NCBI RefSeq assembly: GCF_037154085.1 | Contig: NZ_JBANRM010000001.1 | Location: 1,116,001 to 1,180,000, forward strand | Direction: 5' to 3' | Length of the DNA stretch: 64,000 nucleotides | Source of the DNA: Andeanibacterium fulvum | GTDB taxonomy: Bacteria > Pseudomonadota > Alphaproteobacteria > Sphingomonadales > Sphingomonadaceae | Shown here: piece by piece, positions 48,463-57,239 of the stretch | Layout: the number at the start of each line of letters is the position of its first letter | How positions within the stretch are numbered: the stretch's first letter is position 1 | Translations under genes and position numbers: made by a program | The notes under the pieces: generated by a model | Seen by the model: only the letters and a program-made list of their open reading frames with translations | Databases searched by the model: none | What the model was told of the DNA's origin: nothing

Positions 48463-50979
48463 TCATTCTTCGACGCACATGCCCCCGCCCAGCATGCGCG
48501 GGATGCCGCCCGCGCGATAGACGGCCACATCCTGCGGCGTGACCAATTCAGCGACAGCCTGGTATTCGCCGCCGCCAGGTCCGCTGACCTCGATCCATAG
48601 GCGCGCATGGACGCCCGCCTGATCCAGCCCATGGATCGTCAAGCGGCTCGCGGCATCGAGCATGGGCTCCCGCGTATCTTCCAGCCGGATAGGCAAGACG
48701 CCCATGGCGATGAGGTTGCTGCGATGTATCCGCTCGAAACTGCGCGCGATCACGGCGCGCACGCCCAGCAAGGCAGTGCCCTTTGCGGCCCAGTCCCGCG
48801 CGGAGCCGCAGCCATATGCCTCGCCTGCCCAGATCACCAAGGGTCGGCCCTCTGCCTGATACGACAGGGCCGCATCGAAGATGTTCGTTTCGCGCCCGGC
48901 AGTGTCGATAGCACGATTGCCCTCGTCCGACGCAAACCGGTTCACCAGCCGCCGATTGTCGAAGGTGCCGCGCAGCATCACTTCGTGATTGCCGCGAAAA
49001 TCGCCATAGCCGCCATAATCGCCGCGTTGCCAGCCATGGGCCCGCAGCCATTCGGCAGCCGGAGAATCCCCGGCAATTGCGCCGATGGGTGAGATGTGAT
49101 CGGTAGTGATGCTGTCCCCCAGCCAGAGCAGTACCGCCGCCTCGCGGATTTTCGCTGCCGGTGGGCCCGCATCCACATCGAAGAAAGGCGGCCTGCGGAT
49201 CAGCAGCGACTGGGCATTCCATGGGAAGAGATCGCCTTCCGGTGCAGCCAGATCGTCCCAGCGGGCATTGGCGGGCGCACCTGCAGGCTTACCCTCGCGC
49301 TCCAGTTCCGCCAGCAGGCACTGTGCCTCGCCCGGCGCCGGCCAGAGATCGGCGAGGTAGACGTCCTTGCCTTGCGCATCCCTGCCTACCGGCATCGCTG
49401 CGAGATCGCCCGACAGACTGCCAGCCAAGGCGGCAGCCACCACCAGCGGCGGCGAAGCGAGATAGTTCGCCTGAACGCGGGAATGAATGCGATTGGGAAA
49501 GTTGCGGTTGCCCGACAATACAGCGGCGCTCACCAGACCGGGATCGGCCGCCAGCATGGCCTCCGCCTCGGGCTTCAGTGCGCCCGAATTGCCCACGCAT
49601 GTGGTGCAACCGAAACCGACCACCGAAAAGCCGATTTGTTCCAGATAGGGCATCAGCCCTGCGCGGATCAGCAGGTCCGCCATGGCGCGCGATCCCGGTG
49701 CTAGGCTGGTCTTGACCCAGGCGGGTGGATGCAGGCCGTGTTCCACCGCTCGGCGAGCCACCAGGCCCGCTTCCAGCATCAGCACCGGGTTGGCGGTATT
49801 GGTGCAACTGGTGATCGCGGCGATCAGCACCGCGCCATCGGCGTTGCCTTCCGCGTCTGTGCGAGCAGGCAAGCTGGCAGGCACCTCCGCCAAGGGCCGG
49901 ATGTCCTGCGGCCGCGCAGGCCCGGCCATGACCGGCACCACGCAGGACAGGTCAAATTTCAGGGTCCGGCTGTAGCGGCGCTCCTGACCGTCCTCCGCCC
50001 AAAGGCCGCTTTGCCGGGCATAGGCCTCGTAAAGCGTCAGATCTTCCTCGCTGCGCCCCATGGAGCGCAAATAATGCAGGGTTTCGCCATCGACTGCGAA
50101 CAGCCCGGCAGTCGCCCCATATTCGGGGCACATATTGGCGATTGCCGCCCGGTCCGGCAGGCGGAGGCTTGCTGCGCCCGGCCCGATGAATTCGAGTATC
50201 TGATCGACCACACCCTGCCCGCGCAGGAAGGCCGTGAGGCTGAGCGCAGCATCGGCCGCGCTCACGCCCGGTGCCAGCGCGCCGCTGAGCACGACCTGCG
50301 TCACCGGCGGAATCGGGATGTCCGAGGACTGCCCCAGCGCCGCGACTTCCGCCTCGATCCCGCCGACGCCCCAACCCAATATGCCCAGCGCGTTGATCAT
50401 GGTGGTGTGGCTATCGGTGCCGATCACCACTTCGGGCACGATCCTGCCGCTACCGTCCTTGGCCGAACGGGCAATGGCGGAAAGCCGCTCGAGATTGATC
50501 TGGTGACAGATGCCGTTGCCCGGCGGCACGATCTGCAGCGAGGCGAAGGCGCTTTCGGCCCATTTGAAAAAGCCATAGCGTTCCAGATTGCGCTCGAATT
50601 CCAGCGCGATGTTCCGCTCGGGCGCGTCGGGCGTGCCGCTGAAGTCGACCTTGACCGAATGGTCGATCACCAGATCGATCGGCACCGCCGGATTGATCGG
50701 ATTTCCCGCCTGTGCCGCTTTGTCCCGCAACGCTGCCAGATCGACCAGCGCGGCGACGCCCGCCGTATCCTGCATCAGGATGCGCGTGGGAGCGAAGGGA
50801 ACGGTCAGCCCCTCAAGCCTGCCGTCCAGCCAGGCTGCGAACCCTCTCGCCACATCGGGCCGGGCCCCATGACCGAGCGCGTTCTCAAGCAGCAGGCGCA
50901 GCGAGCGCGGCAGGCCCGCGAGCCGGGCCTGCATGGAACTGTCCAACCTGTCCCAGGCCGTAGGAAGCCGATCCGTCAT
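48463..50979 (-). CDS. Aconitase-family hydratase, perhaps for citraconate/alkyl-maleate
   Basis: The 838-residue protein has the AcnA/IRP-type layout. All iron-sulfur and catalytic motifs are present: VVIGTDSHTTMINALGILGWGVGGIEAE, the first cluster Cys in ITSCTNTANP, GFGCTTCVGNSG, DSITTDHISPIGAI, FRGNHEVMLRGTF and YGCGSARDWAAKG. It is shorter than usual AcnA (near 890 residues). It follows the HMG-CoA-lyase-family gene by 11 bp in an operon with the IclR-controlled locus. A catabolic hydratase (citraconate or maleate to citramalate or malate) is therefore more likely than the housekeeping citrate-cycle enzyme; that role is inferred. Ordinary aconitase or AcnD are the alternatives. Confidence 0.85.
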   Translation of the reverse strand: MTDRLPTAWDRLDSSMQARLAGLPRSLRLLLENALGHGARPDVARGFAAWLDGRLEGLTVPFAPTRILMQDTAGVAALVDLAALRDKAAQAGNPINPAVPIDLVIDHSVKVDFSGTPDAPERNIALEFERNLERYGFFKWAESAFASLQIVPPGNGICHQINLERLSAIARSAKDGSGRIVPEVVIGTDSHTTMINALGILGWGVGGIEAEVAALGQSSDIPIPPVTQVVLSGALAPGVSAADAALSLTAFLRGQGVVDQILEFIGPGAASLRLPDRAAIANMCPEYGATAGLFAVDGETLHYLRSMGRSEEDLTLYEAYARQSGLWAEDGQERRYSRTLKFDLSCVVPVMAGPARPQDIRPLAEVPASLPARTDAEGNADGAVLIAAITSCTNTANPVLMLEAGLVARRAVEHGLHPPAWVKTSLAPGSRAMADLLIRAGLMPYLEQIGFSVVGFGCTTCVGNSGALKPEAEAMLAADPGLVSAAVLSGNRNFPNRIHSRVQANYLASPPLVVAAALAGSLSGDLAAMPVGRDAQGKDVYLADLWPAPGEAQCLLAELEREGKPAGAPANARWDDLAAPEGDLFPWNAQSLLIRRPPFFDVDAGPPAAKIREAAVLLWLGDSITTDHISPIGAIAGDSPAAEWLRAHGWQRGDYGGYGDFRGNHEVMLRGTFDNRRLVNRFASDEGNRAIDTAGRETNIFDAALSYQAEGRPLVIWAGEAYGCGSARDWAAKGTALLGVRAVIARSFERIHRSNLIAMGVLPIRLEDTREPMLDAASRLTIHGLDQAGVHARLWIEVSGPGGGEYQAVAELVTPQDVAVYRAGGIPRMLGGGMCVEE

Positions 50980-50990
50980 GCCTCGCCCGC

Positions 50991-51950
50991 TCAGCCCGCG
51001 ATCCTGCTGCGCAGCCTAGCCAGCGTCCCGCCCTGCTTGACCTTGCCGGGCAACGGGTGGCCGACAATGTCCTCCGCGAGCAGGGCGCATTCGATCAGCC
51101 TTTCAAGATCGACACCGGTGGCGATGCCCATTTCCTCGCACATCAGCACGAAGTCCTCGGTGCAGATGTTCCCCGCCGCGCCCTTATGCGCAGCGAAGGG
51201 GCAGCCCCCCAGTCCGGCAACGGCAGCATCGAAATGGCGCACGCCCATCTGCAGGCCCGCATAGGCATTAGCGAGGCCCAGTCCGCGCGTATCGTGGAGG
51301 TGGAGCGACAGTTCGAGCTGCGGATAGGCATCGCGCACCATGCCGACCACGCGGCGGATACGCTCCGGCGTGGCCCAGGCCATGGTGTCGCCCAGACCGA
51401 CGATCTCCAGCTTCTCTCCCTCCGCCGCGGCGATGTCGAGCAACTGGCCGACCAGTTCCACCACCCGCGCAGGCGCCACATCGCCTTCGAAGTTGCAGCC
51501 GAAGGCCGCAGTGACGAAGCCGGTGCGCACCGGAATGCCATGATCGCGATACATGCGGATCAGTTCGGGCTGCGCTGCAAGCTGCTGGACCGGCGTGCGG
51601 TTCTGGTTGCGCTTCAGGAACGCGTCGGAGGCGTAGAGCGTCAGCTTCCCGTCGAGCGCCAGCCGCCCGGTGGCGATGGCCCGCTCCAGCCCCCGGCTAT
51701 TGAGCCACAATCCGGCATAGGCGACATCCGGCTGGGGCGTGAATCCGGCGACCACCTGTTCGGCATCGGCCATGCCCGGCACCAGAGAGGGGTTTACGAA
51801 GGACACGATCTGGATATGACGAAGCCCGGTCTGCGACAGGGCATCGATCAGTTCGATCTTGCGCGCCGTGGCGATATCGCCGCCTTCGATCTGGAAACCT
51901 TCGCGGGGGCCTTCCTCCTTGATGAAGACGCGATCGGGGAGTTGGGTCAT
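50991..51950 (-). CDS. HMG-CoA lyase-family enzyme, perhaps a citramalyl-CoA lyase
   Basis: The 319-residue TIM-barrel protein has the lyase motifs EEGPREGFQ (catalytic Arg), SFVNPSLVPGMADAE, LSLHLHDTRGLGLANAYAG (metal His pair) and GLGGCPFAAHKGAAGN with the catalytic Cys. HMG-CoA lyase cleaves 3-hydroxy-3-methylglutaryl-CoA to acetoacetate and acetyl-CoA; relatives cleave other 3-hydroxy-acyl-CoA esters. The aconitase-family gene follows directly, a CoA-transferase is nearby, and the gentisate genes share its control motif. Cleavage of citramalyl-CoA or malyl-CoA fits the context but is inferred. Its promoter faces the divergent IclR gene. Confidence 0.88.
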   Translation of the reverse strand: MTQLPDRVFIKEEGPREGFQIEGGDIATARKIELIDALSQTGLRHIQIVSFVNPSLVPGMADAEQVVAGFTPQPDVAYAGLWLNSRGLERAIATGRLALDGKLTLYASDAFLKRNQNRTPVQQLAAQPELIRMYRDHGIPVRTGFVTAAFGCNFEGDVAPARVVELVGQLLDIAAAEGEKLEIVGLGDTMAWATPERIRRVVGMVRDAYPQLELSLHLHDTRGLGLANAYAGLQMGVRHFDAAVAGLGGCPFAAHKGAAGNICTEDFVLMCEEMGIATGVDLERLIECALLAEDIVGHPLPGKVKQGGTLARLRSRIAG

Positions 51951-51976
51951 TTATACGATTTTCCTGCAATGGCGTG

Positions 51977-52007
51977 TTGACAAGGGGCAGTAACGTTCCG
52001 CTATGTA
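51977..52007 (+). promoter_or_regulatory. Promoter of the IclR regulator gene
   Basis: TTGACA at 51977-51982 and TATGTA at 52002-52007 have a 19-nt spacer, slightly long. The IclR-type motif at 51995 covers the -10 box, so repression of its own gene is plausible. Confidence 0.5.
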
Positions 52008-52020
52008 GAACGCGGGTTCG
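51995..52020. promoter_or_regulatory. Shared IclR-type operator motif, copy D (regulator/lyase promoter)
   Basis: GTTCC-N7-AGAAC matches the two main half-sites of the copies at 57130, 59594 and 59762. The third half-site (GTTCG) is shifted by one base. It lies in the 96-bp gap between the divergent IclR and lyase genes. Confidence 0.6.
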
Positions 52021-52046
52021 AATTGAGACGATAGAGAGGGGTTGGC

Positions 52047-52748
52047 ATGAATTCCAAGGGCGGTGTGGCCGCAGTCGATCGGGCATTCGCGATCATGCAG
52101 GCGTTCACGCATCAGCGGCCGGTGATGACGCTGGCCGAAATCTCGCGCGTGACGGGGCTCTACAAGAGCACCATCCTGCGCCTGCTGGGCTCGCTGGAGA
52201 AATCCTACTTCGTGGTGCAGCGCGCCGATGGCAGCTACCAGCTGGGCCCCGGCCTGCTGGAACTGGCCAGCATCTACCAGGATTCCTTCGACCTGCGGCA
52301 GTTCGTGCACCCCACGCTCGAACGGCTGGTCGTGGAAACGGGCGAAGGCGCCAGCTTCTTCATCCGCCACGCCGAAATGCAGATGTGCCTGTTCCGCGTC
52401 GACGGCAACCAGACCATCCGCGACTACACGATCCGCCTGGGCGACCGCCGCCCGCTCGACAAGGGCGCTTCGGCAGAGGCCTTCCGCAAGTTCGAGAACA
52501 AGGGCGGGCCCTATACGGTGGACGATCTGGTCGTCGGATCGTTCGGATCGGTCACGCCGGAAATGGCGGCGCTGGCGGCGCCGGTCTTCGGACAGGGCAA
52601 CGATCTGGTGGGCGTCATTACCCTTTCCGGGCCGCTCTCGCGCTTCGACGAGCCTTCGGTCGCGCGATTGAAGCCGGTCCTGGCGGAGCAGGTCGTCACC
52701 CTTTCGCGTATGCTGGGGGCACAACCGGGGCTGTTCCGGGGCGCCTGA
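52047..52748 (+). CDS. IclR-family transcriptional regulator of the aromatic locus
   Basis: The 233-residue protein has an IclR winged helix (AVDRAFAIMQAFTH, MTLAEISRVTGLYKSTILRLLGSLEKSYFV) at residues 9-60 and the effector domain (FVHPTLERLVVETGEGASFFIRH, VGVITLSGPLSRFDEPSVARL). IclR proteins control many aromatic catabolic operons and bind small aromatic or dicarboxylic ligands. It lies between the lyase/hydratase operon (divergent) and the end of the CoA-transferase operon (convergent). A motif repeated at four local promoters is probably its binding site. Confidence 0.93.
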   Translation: MNSKGGVAAVDRAFAIMQAFTHQRPVMTLAEISRVTGLYKSTILRLLGSLEKSYFVVQRADGSYQLGPGLLELASIYQDSFDLRQFVHPTLERLVVETGEGASFFIRHAEMQMCLFRVDGNQTIRDYTIRLGDRRPLDKGASAEAFRKFENKGGPYTVDDLVVGSFGSVTPEMAALAAPVFGQGNDLVGVITLSGPLSRFDEPSVARLKPVLAEQVVTLSRMLGAQPGLFRGA

Positions 52749-52806
52749 CGCCCCGGCCAGCGCCGCCCTAGCCAACCCAGCCCCGCCCCTTAGCGCGTCT
52801 TCCCTC

Positions 52807-54006
52807 TCAAACGACACCGGCATTCCGCAAGCGTTCCAGTTCCGCCTCGTCCACGCCCAGAGAGCCCAGTATCTCGGCGCTGTGTTCGCCAAGGCGAGGC
52901 GGCGGGCAGGCGGCCTCGGGCCGGGAATCCGCCATCACAAAGCCGCTGCGAGCCACCCTGATCCCGCCCGTTTCCTGCAGGAAATCGCGCTGCCGGGTCT
53001 GCGGGTGATCGAGGATCTGCGGAATGGTGAGGATGCGCCCGGCGGGTATATTCGCCCGGTTGAGCAGTTCCTCCCACTCGGCACCCGGCCTTGTCGCGAA
53101 TACAAGGTTGAGGATCGCGTTGAGTTCGGCCCGGTTGCGCTTGCGCGCCTCGCGCTCGGCAAAGCGCGGGTCCGAAACCAGCTCCGGCAGGCCCATGGCC
53201 TCGCACAGGGCCTCGAACTGTTCCTGCTTGTTCGCCGCGACGTTGATCTGGCCGTCCGCCGCCGTGAAGGCGCCCGAAGGGGCGGCAGTCATGTTCTGGT
53301 TGCCCAGCGGCCGGGGCTCGACACCCGCGATCAGATAGTTCGAGACCGCCCAACCCATGGCCGACAGCGTGGCATCGAGCATGGACACGTCGATGAAGGC
53401 GCCCTTCCCGGTCCGGTCCCGCCCGTAGAGCGCGCTCGAAATGGCAAAGGCCGCCATCAGCCCGCCCAGAGTATCGCACAGCGGGTAGCCGACCCGCAGA
53501 GGCGCGGATTCGGCATCGCCGGTGATGCTCATCACCCCGGAATAGCCCTGAATGATCTGGTCATAGGCCGGATTGCCGCTGAGCGGGCCTTCCTGCCCGA
53601 AGCCGGAAATGGCGCAATAGATCAGGCCGGGATTATCCCTGGCCAAAGTCTCGTAACCCAGCCCCAGCCGGTCCATCACGCCGGGGCGGAAATTCTCGAT
53701 CAACACGTCCGCCGTCGCCGCCAGCCGCTGGAACAGCGCCCGCCCCTCCGGCTTCTTGAGGTCGAGCGTGACGGACTTCTTCCCCGCATTCTGGGCGAGG
53801 AAGGAAGTGCCCATCATCTGTTCGTTCAGCGCGGGATCGGCGCCCAGCTTGCGGGCGAGATCGCCCCCGTCCGGACGCTCCACCTTGATCACTTCCGCCC
53901 CCAGCAAGGCCAGCTGGAAGGCGGCATAGGGGCCGGAAAGGATATTGGTGAGGTCGAGGACCCGGACACCTTCCAGCTGCCGCGCGGGCGACGGCGCAGA
54001 ACTCAT
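52807..54006 (-). CDS. Family III (CaiB/BaiF) CoA-transferase
   Basis: The 399-residue protein has the family III signature: VRVLDLTNILSGPYAAFQLALLGAEVIKVERPDGGD, DVLIENFRPGVMDRLGLGYE, YCAISGFGQEGP and the catalytic Asp in FIDVSMLDATLSAMGW. It moves CoA from a donor such as succinyl-CoA to an organic acid. It is the last gene of the four-gene gentisate-type operon (ATGA overlap with the hydroxylase gene). A likely job is to activate the acid made by the hydratase, or the aromatic acid itself; the sequence does not decide. Confidence 0.92.
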   Translation of the reverse strand: MSSAPSPARQLEGVRVLDLTNILSGPYAAFQLALLGAEVIKVERPDGGDLARKLGADPALNEQMMGTSFLAQNAGKKSVTLDLKKPEGRALFQRLAATADVLIENFRPGVMDRLGLGYETLARDNPGLIYCAISGFGQEGPLSGNPAYDQIIQGYSGVMSITGDAESAPLRVGYPLCDTLGGLMAAFAISSALYGRDRTGKGAFIDVSMLDATLSAMGWAVSNYLIAGVEPRPLGNQNMTAAPSGAFTAADGQINVAANKQEQFEALCEAMGLPELVSDPRFAEREARKRNRAELNAILNLVFATRPGAEWEELLNRANIPAGRILTIPQILDHPQTRQRDFLQETGGIRVARSGFVMADSRPEAACPPPRLGEHSAEILGSLGVDEAELERLRNAGVV

Positions 54007-55199
54007 ATCTCGGCCGTCTCCACGTCATAGCGATAGAGCCAGTCGTAACGATCCTTGATCGGATCGCGGCTCCATTCGCTTTCCATATAGGCGACCGCAC
54101 CCTCTTCGGTCTTGAGGGCGGATTCGTGGAAGCGGGCCGTGTTGTCCTTGGCACCGCGCACCATCTTGCTGGTGCGCTCCACGCGCGCCTGCTCGTATTT
54201 CTTCAGCGCTTCCACCGGATCGGCATATTTGTCGAGGCAGCGGCCAAGCACCACGCCATCTTCGATCGACATCACCGCACCCTGCGCCAGGAAAGGCAGC
54301 GTCGCGTGGCAGGCATCGCCCAGCAGGCTGGCGCGGCCCTTGCTCCAGATCTGGCGCGGCGGGCGTTCCATGAAGGCCCATTTGAGCACCTTGGGCGCCG
54401 CATGGATCAGGGTCTGCACATCCTCGTGCCAGCCGGCGAAATCGTTCGCGCATTCCTCGATCGAGCCTTCGGCATACCAGGATTCGACCTGCCAATCGTT
54501 GCGCTCGATCGTGCCGATCATATTCATCAGCTTGCCGCCGCGCAGCGGGTAATTCACCAGATGGCCGCCCGGCCCGATCCAGGTCCAGCCGACCATTTCG
54601 TGGAACCGCTCGGGCAGGCGCTCCATGGGGATCACGGCGCGCCAGGCGATCATGCCCGTGAATTCGGTATGATCGTCGCCGAACAGGCTCTTGCGCACGA
54701 TGGACTTCACCCCGTCCGCCCCGATCAGCACGTCGCTTTCGATCCGGCGGCCGTCCTTGAGGATCAGCACGGCCTTGTCGTCATCCGCTTCCGCACCGGC
54801 CACTTCGCAGCCCAGATGCACAGCATCGGGGTCGATGGCGCGCACGGCATCGTAAAGCGTGGCGAGCAGGTCGGGCCGGAAGACGGTGAGATAGGGATAG
54901 CCGTATTTCTCGATCGCAACCGGGCCCAGATCGAACATCGGCCAGGCGCGGCCAGTGTTCCACAGGCGGAATTCCTTGCGCTTGGGCGCGCAGGACTGCG
55001 CACGCAGCGTTTCGAACACGCCCAGCGAATCCAGCGCGCGCGAGCCATTGGGGCTGATCTGCACCCCGGCACCGACTTCGCCCAGTTCGGGCGCCTGTTC
55101 GAACACCTGCACGGGATAGCCGCGCCGCAGCAGCGAAAGCGCAGCAGCCATGCCGCCAATTCCACCGCCGGCGATTGTGATGCGAGGCTTATCGGCCAT
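54003..55199 (-). CDS. FAD-dependent aromatic hydroxylase, probable 3-hydroxybenzoate 6-hydroxylase-type
   Basis: The 398-residue class A flavoprotein monooxygenase has the dinucleotide fold ITIAGGGIGGMAAALSLLRRGY, the second motif VLIGADGVKSIVR, and the FAD/ribityl motif LLGDACHATLPFLAQGAVMSIEDG. This is the pattern of salicylate and 3-hydroxybenzoate hydroxylases. The next upstream gene is a gentisate-dioxygenase-like cupin, so para-hydroxylation of a 3-hydroxybenzoate to a gentisate is the best prediction. It lies in the middle of a four-gene operon. Confidence 0.9.
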   Translation of the reverse strand: MADKPRITIAGGGIGGMAAALSLLRRGYPVQVFEQAPELGEVGAGVQISPNGSRALDSLGVFETLRAQSCAPKRKEFRLWNTGRAWPMFDLGPVAIEKYGYPYLTVFRPDLLATLYDAVRAIDPDAVHLGCEVAGAEADDDKAVLILKDGRRIESDVLIGADGVKSIVRKSLFGDDHTEFTGMIAWRAVIPMERLPERFHEMVGWTWIGPGGHLVNYPLRGGKLMNMIGTIERNDWQVESWYAEGSIEECANDFAGWHEDVQTLIHAAPKVLKWAFMERPPRQIWSKGRASLLGDACHATLPFLAQGAVMSIEDGVVLGRCLDKYADPVEALKKYEQARVERTSKMVRGAKDNTARFHESALKTEEGAVAYMESEWSRDPIKDRYDWLYRYDVETAEI

Positions 55200-55249
55200 A
55201 AATTACTCCAGACTTGTTTGGGGGGCGAGCAAGGGGGAAGCGGAGGCGG

Positions 55250-56206
55250 TCACGCCGCTTCACCGGCACCGGCGCGACGGTACCATCCGAGCTTTTTCAT
55301 CAGGGGACGGTCGGAAACCTTGAGGAGCTTCGCTCCCTTCGGCCCCGCCGAAAGCGAATGGGCACGCCATGCGGGCACGGCGATCGTGTCGCCGAAGGCC
55401 CAGGCCATGCGCTTGCCGTCGATCTCGATGGCGCCATCACCGGCCATCACGGCATAGACCGCATTGCTGGTGTCGCGGACTTCGCCGCCTGTCTGGCCGG
55501 GATCGAGCCCGATCACGTCGAGCGCGATGGAAGCCAGCTCCGCAGGGCCGAGCGTGATCGCGCGAAGCCCGCCTTGCGCGGGATCCGGTGCGGCGGCCGC
55601 AAGATCGCGGTCGATATCTTCCGCGCGGAAGGCGATGGGCGCGCTCTCGACCCGTTCGGGCGATGCTTCCACCCCGTCGGGATGGGGCTGGTAGAACATC
55701 GGCTCCAGCAGATGCACCAGCGGCACATCCAGGAAGTCCATCCAGTAGCAATTCTCGCTGCCGAGATTTTCATGCGAGTGCCACGCCCAATTGGGCGTCA
55801 GCAGCACGTCGCCGGGGCGCATTTCCACCTGCTTGCCATTCACCACCGTATAGGTGCCGCGACCTTCCAGGATCAGGCGCAGGGCGTTGGGCGTGTGGCG
55901 ATGCGCGCGGGCGACTTCGCCCGGCTTCACCATCTGATAGGCCGCCACCAGCGTCCGCACGGTGGAATAGATGTTCCCTTCCACCGGGTTGAACATGGTC
56001 AGGTTGCGGCGTTCGGCGAATTCTGTGTCGACCAGTTCGCCCGCCCGGTCGAGGATCGGCCGGACATCGGCGTAATGCCAGATATGGGGCAGGAAATTGG
56101 CGCGCGGTTCGGGCCACAATGCTGGCACCTTGCGATGCCAGCCGCCCTCCATGTTGAGATCGGAGAACGAGGCGTAGAGCGCCTCCAGATCGGCGGCGGC
56201 GCTCAT
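55250..56206 (-). CDS. Cupin ring-cleavage dioxygenase, gentisate 1,2-dioxygenase-like
   Basis: The 318-residue bicupin protein has the metal site in ARAHRHTPNALRLILEGRGTYTVVNG and WAWHSHENLGSENCYWMDFLDVPLVH. A second cupin repeat follows at the C-terminus (YAVMAGDGAIEIDGKRMAWAFGD). These match gentisate 1,2-dioxygenase, which opens the ring between C1 and C2 to a maleylpyruvate. It is somewhat shorter than the usual 340-350 residues. The start at 56206 overlaps the stop of the FAH gene (ATGA); the longer open frame upstream lies inside that gene. Salicylate or 1-hydroxy-2-naphthoate dioxygenase are related alternatives. Confidence 0.9.
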   Translation of the reverse strand: MSAAADLEALYASFSDLNMEGGWHRKVPALWPEPRANFLPHIWHYADVRPILDRAGELVDTEFAERRNLTMFNPVEGNIYSTVRTLVAAYQMVKPGEVARAHRHTPNALRLILEGRGTYTVVNGKQVEMRPGDVLLTPNWAWHSHENLGSENCYWMDFLDVPLVHLLEPMFYQPHPDGVEASPERVESAPIAFRAEDIDRDLAAAAPDPAQGGLRAITLGPAELASIALDVIGLDPGQTGGEVRDTSNAVYAVMAGDGAIEIDGKRMAWAFGDTIAVPAWRAHSLSAGPKGAKLLKVSDRPLMKKLGWYRRAGAGEAA

Positions 56207-57117
56207 TTTGCGGTGAGCTCCTGCTTCACGATCGGGGGCACGTAGGGTTCTGCGAAGACCTCGGTCATGCCGCGGCTGCCCTGCACGACGGGCACGTTCA
56301 TTTCGCCCACGCCTTCGATCACGATGCGGATCGTGTCGCCATCCTGCACCGGGCCGACGCCTTCGGGCGTGCCGGTGGCAATGATGTCGCCGGGATAGAG
56401 CGTCATGACGGCAGAGGCCGTCGCGATCATGCCGGGAATATCCAGCACCAGGTCGCGCGTATTGGCCGCCTGGCGCAGTTCGCCGTTCACCCACAGCTTC
56501 ATCGACAGCGCATCGGGATGCTCGACTTCGTCGGCGGTCACGATCCACGGGCCGACCGGGCAGAACGTATCGTAGGCCTTGCGGAACACGCGTTCTTCCC
56601 GCCCGCGCACGACCATGTCGAGCAGGCAGGCATAGCCGAACACCGCCTCGTGCCAGCGCTCGCGCGGCAGGTCGCGGCATTCCTTGCCGATGATGATGCC
56701 CAGTTCCGCCTCGTGGTGGACTTCGCGGCCCGGCACGTTCGGCAGTTCCACCGGATCGTTCGGCCCGCTGACCGAGGAGCTGGGCTTCAGGAAGAAGCCC
56801 TGGTTCTTGGCGCGGTAATTGGCGCCCATTTCCTTGCCATGGGCGTGGTAGTTCACCGGATAGGCAATGACCTTGTTCGGCCAGGGAACCGGCGTTTCCA
56901 GCCGCACCTGGTCGAGAGGCACCGGCGCCCGCTCGCGCATGGCACCTTCGAGCGAGGGCCGGAGCTTTTCGAAATCGCGGATCAGGCGCAGCGGTGCCGT
57001 ATCGGGCCAGTTCTCGGCCGATGCCCCGGTGGCTGCCCCGGCAATGTCGGAGACGTCGACAACGCCGCCATCCACTACCAGCCCAATCTTGCCTCCATCA
57101 TATCGTGCCAAGCGCAT
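56203..57117 (-). CDS. Fumarylacetoacetate hydrolase-family protein, probable (alkyl)maleylpyruvate or fumarylpyruvate hydrolase
   Basis: The 304-residue protein has the FAH metal-binding layout: PVNYHAHGKEMG, EVHHEAELGIIIGKECRDL, VFGYACLLDMVVRGRE, CPVGPWIVTADEV and DIIATGTPEGVGPVQDGD. In gentisate operons this enzyme splits the ring-cleavage product into pyruvate and fumarate, or into pyruvate and maleate if no isomerase acts first. No maleylpyruvate isomerase gene is seen here, so direct hydrolysis to a maleate is possible. It is the first gene of the operon, and copy A of the shared motif lies 13 bp before its start. Confidence 0.9.
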   Translation of the reverse strand: MRLARYDGGKIGLVVDGGVVDVSDIAGAATGASAENWPDTAPLRLIRDFEKLRPSLEGAMRERAPVPLDQVRLETPVPWPNKVIAYPVNYHAHGKEMGANYRAKNQGFFLKPSSSVSGPNDPVELPNVPGREVHHEAELGIIIGKECRDLPRERWHEAVFGYACLLDMVVRGREERVFRKAYDTFCPVGPWIVTADEVEHPDALSMKLWVNGELRQAANTRDLVLDIPGMIATASAVMTLYPGDIIATGTPEGVGPVQDGDTIRIVIEGVGEMNVPVVQGSRGMTEVFAEPYVPPIVKQELTAK

Positions 57118-57129
57118 GTGAAACCCGTT

Positions 57130-57154
57130 GTTCTGTTGAATAGAATATCGTTCG
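57130..57154. promoter_or_regulatory. Shared IclR-type operator motif, copy A (FAH operon promoter)
   Basis: GTTCT-N7-AGAAT-ATC-GTTCG has the same half-sites and spacings as copies B and C. It lies right at the 5' end of the FAH operon. Confidence 0.7.
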
Positions 57155-57239
57155 ACTTAATACTTATGCTTCGCCCTTGGGCGACGGAAGAAACCGGTAC
57201 GCATGGATCCCGTCCCTCCCGCCGCCCGCGGGAGGAACC

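Noticed and set aside
48463..50979. Calling the aconitase-family gene the housekeeping acnA
   Set aside because: Motifs alone allow it, but the shorter length and its place in an IclR-linked catabolic operon make a pathway-specific hydratase at least as likely; left open.
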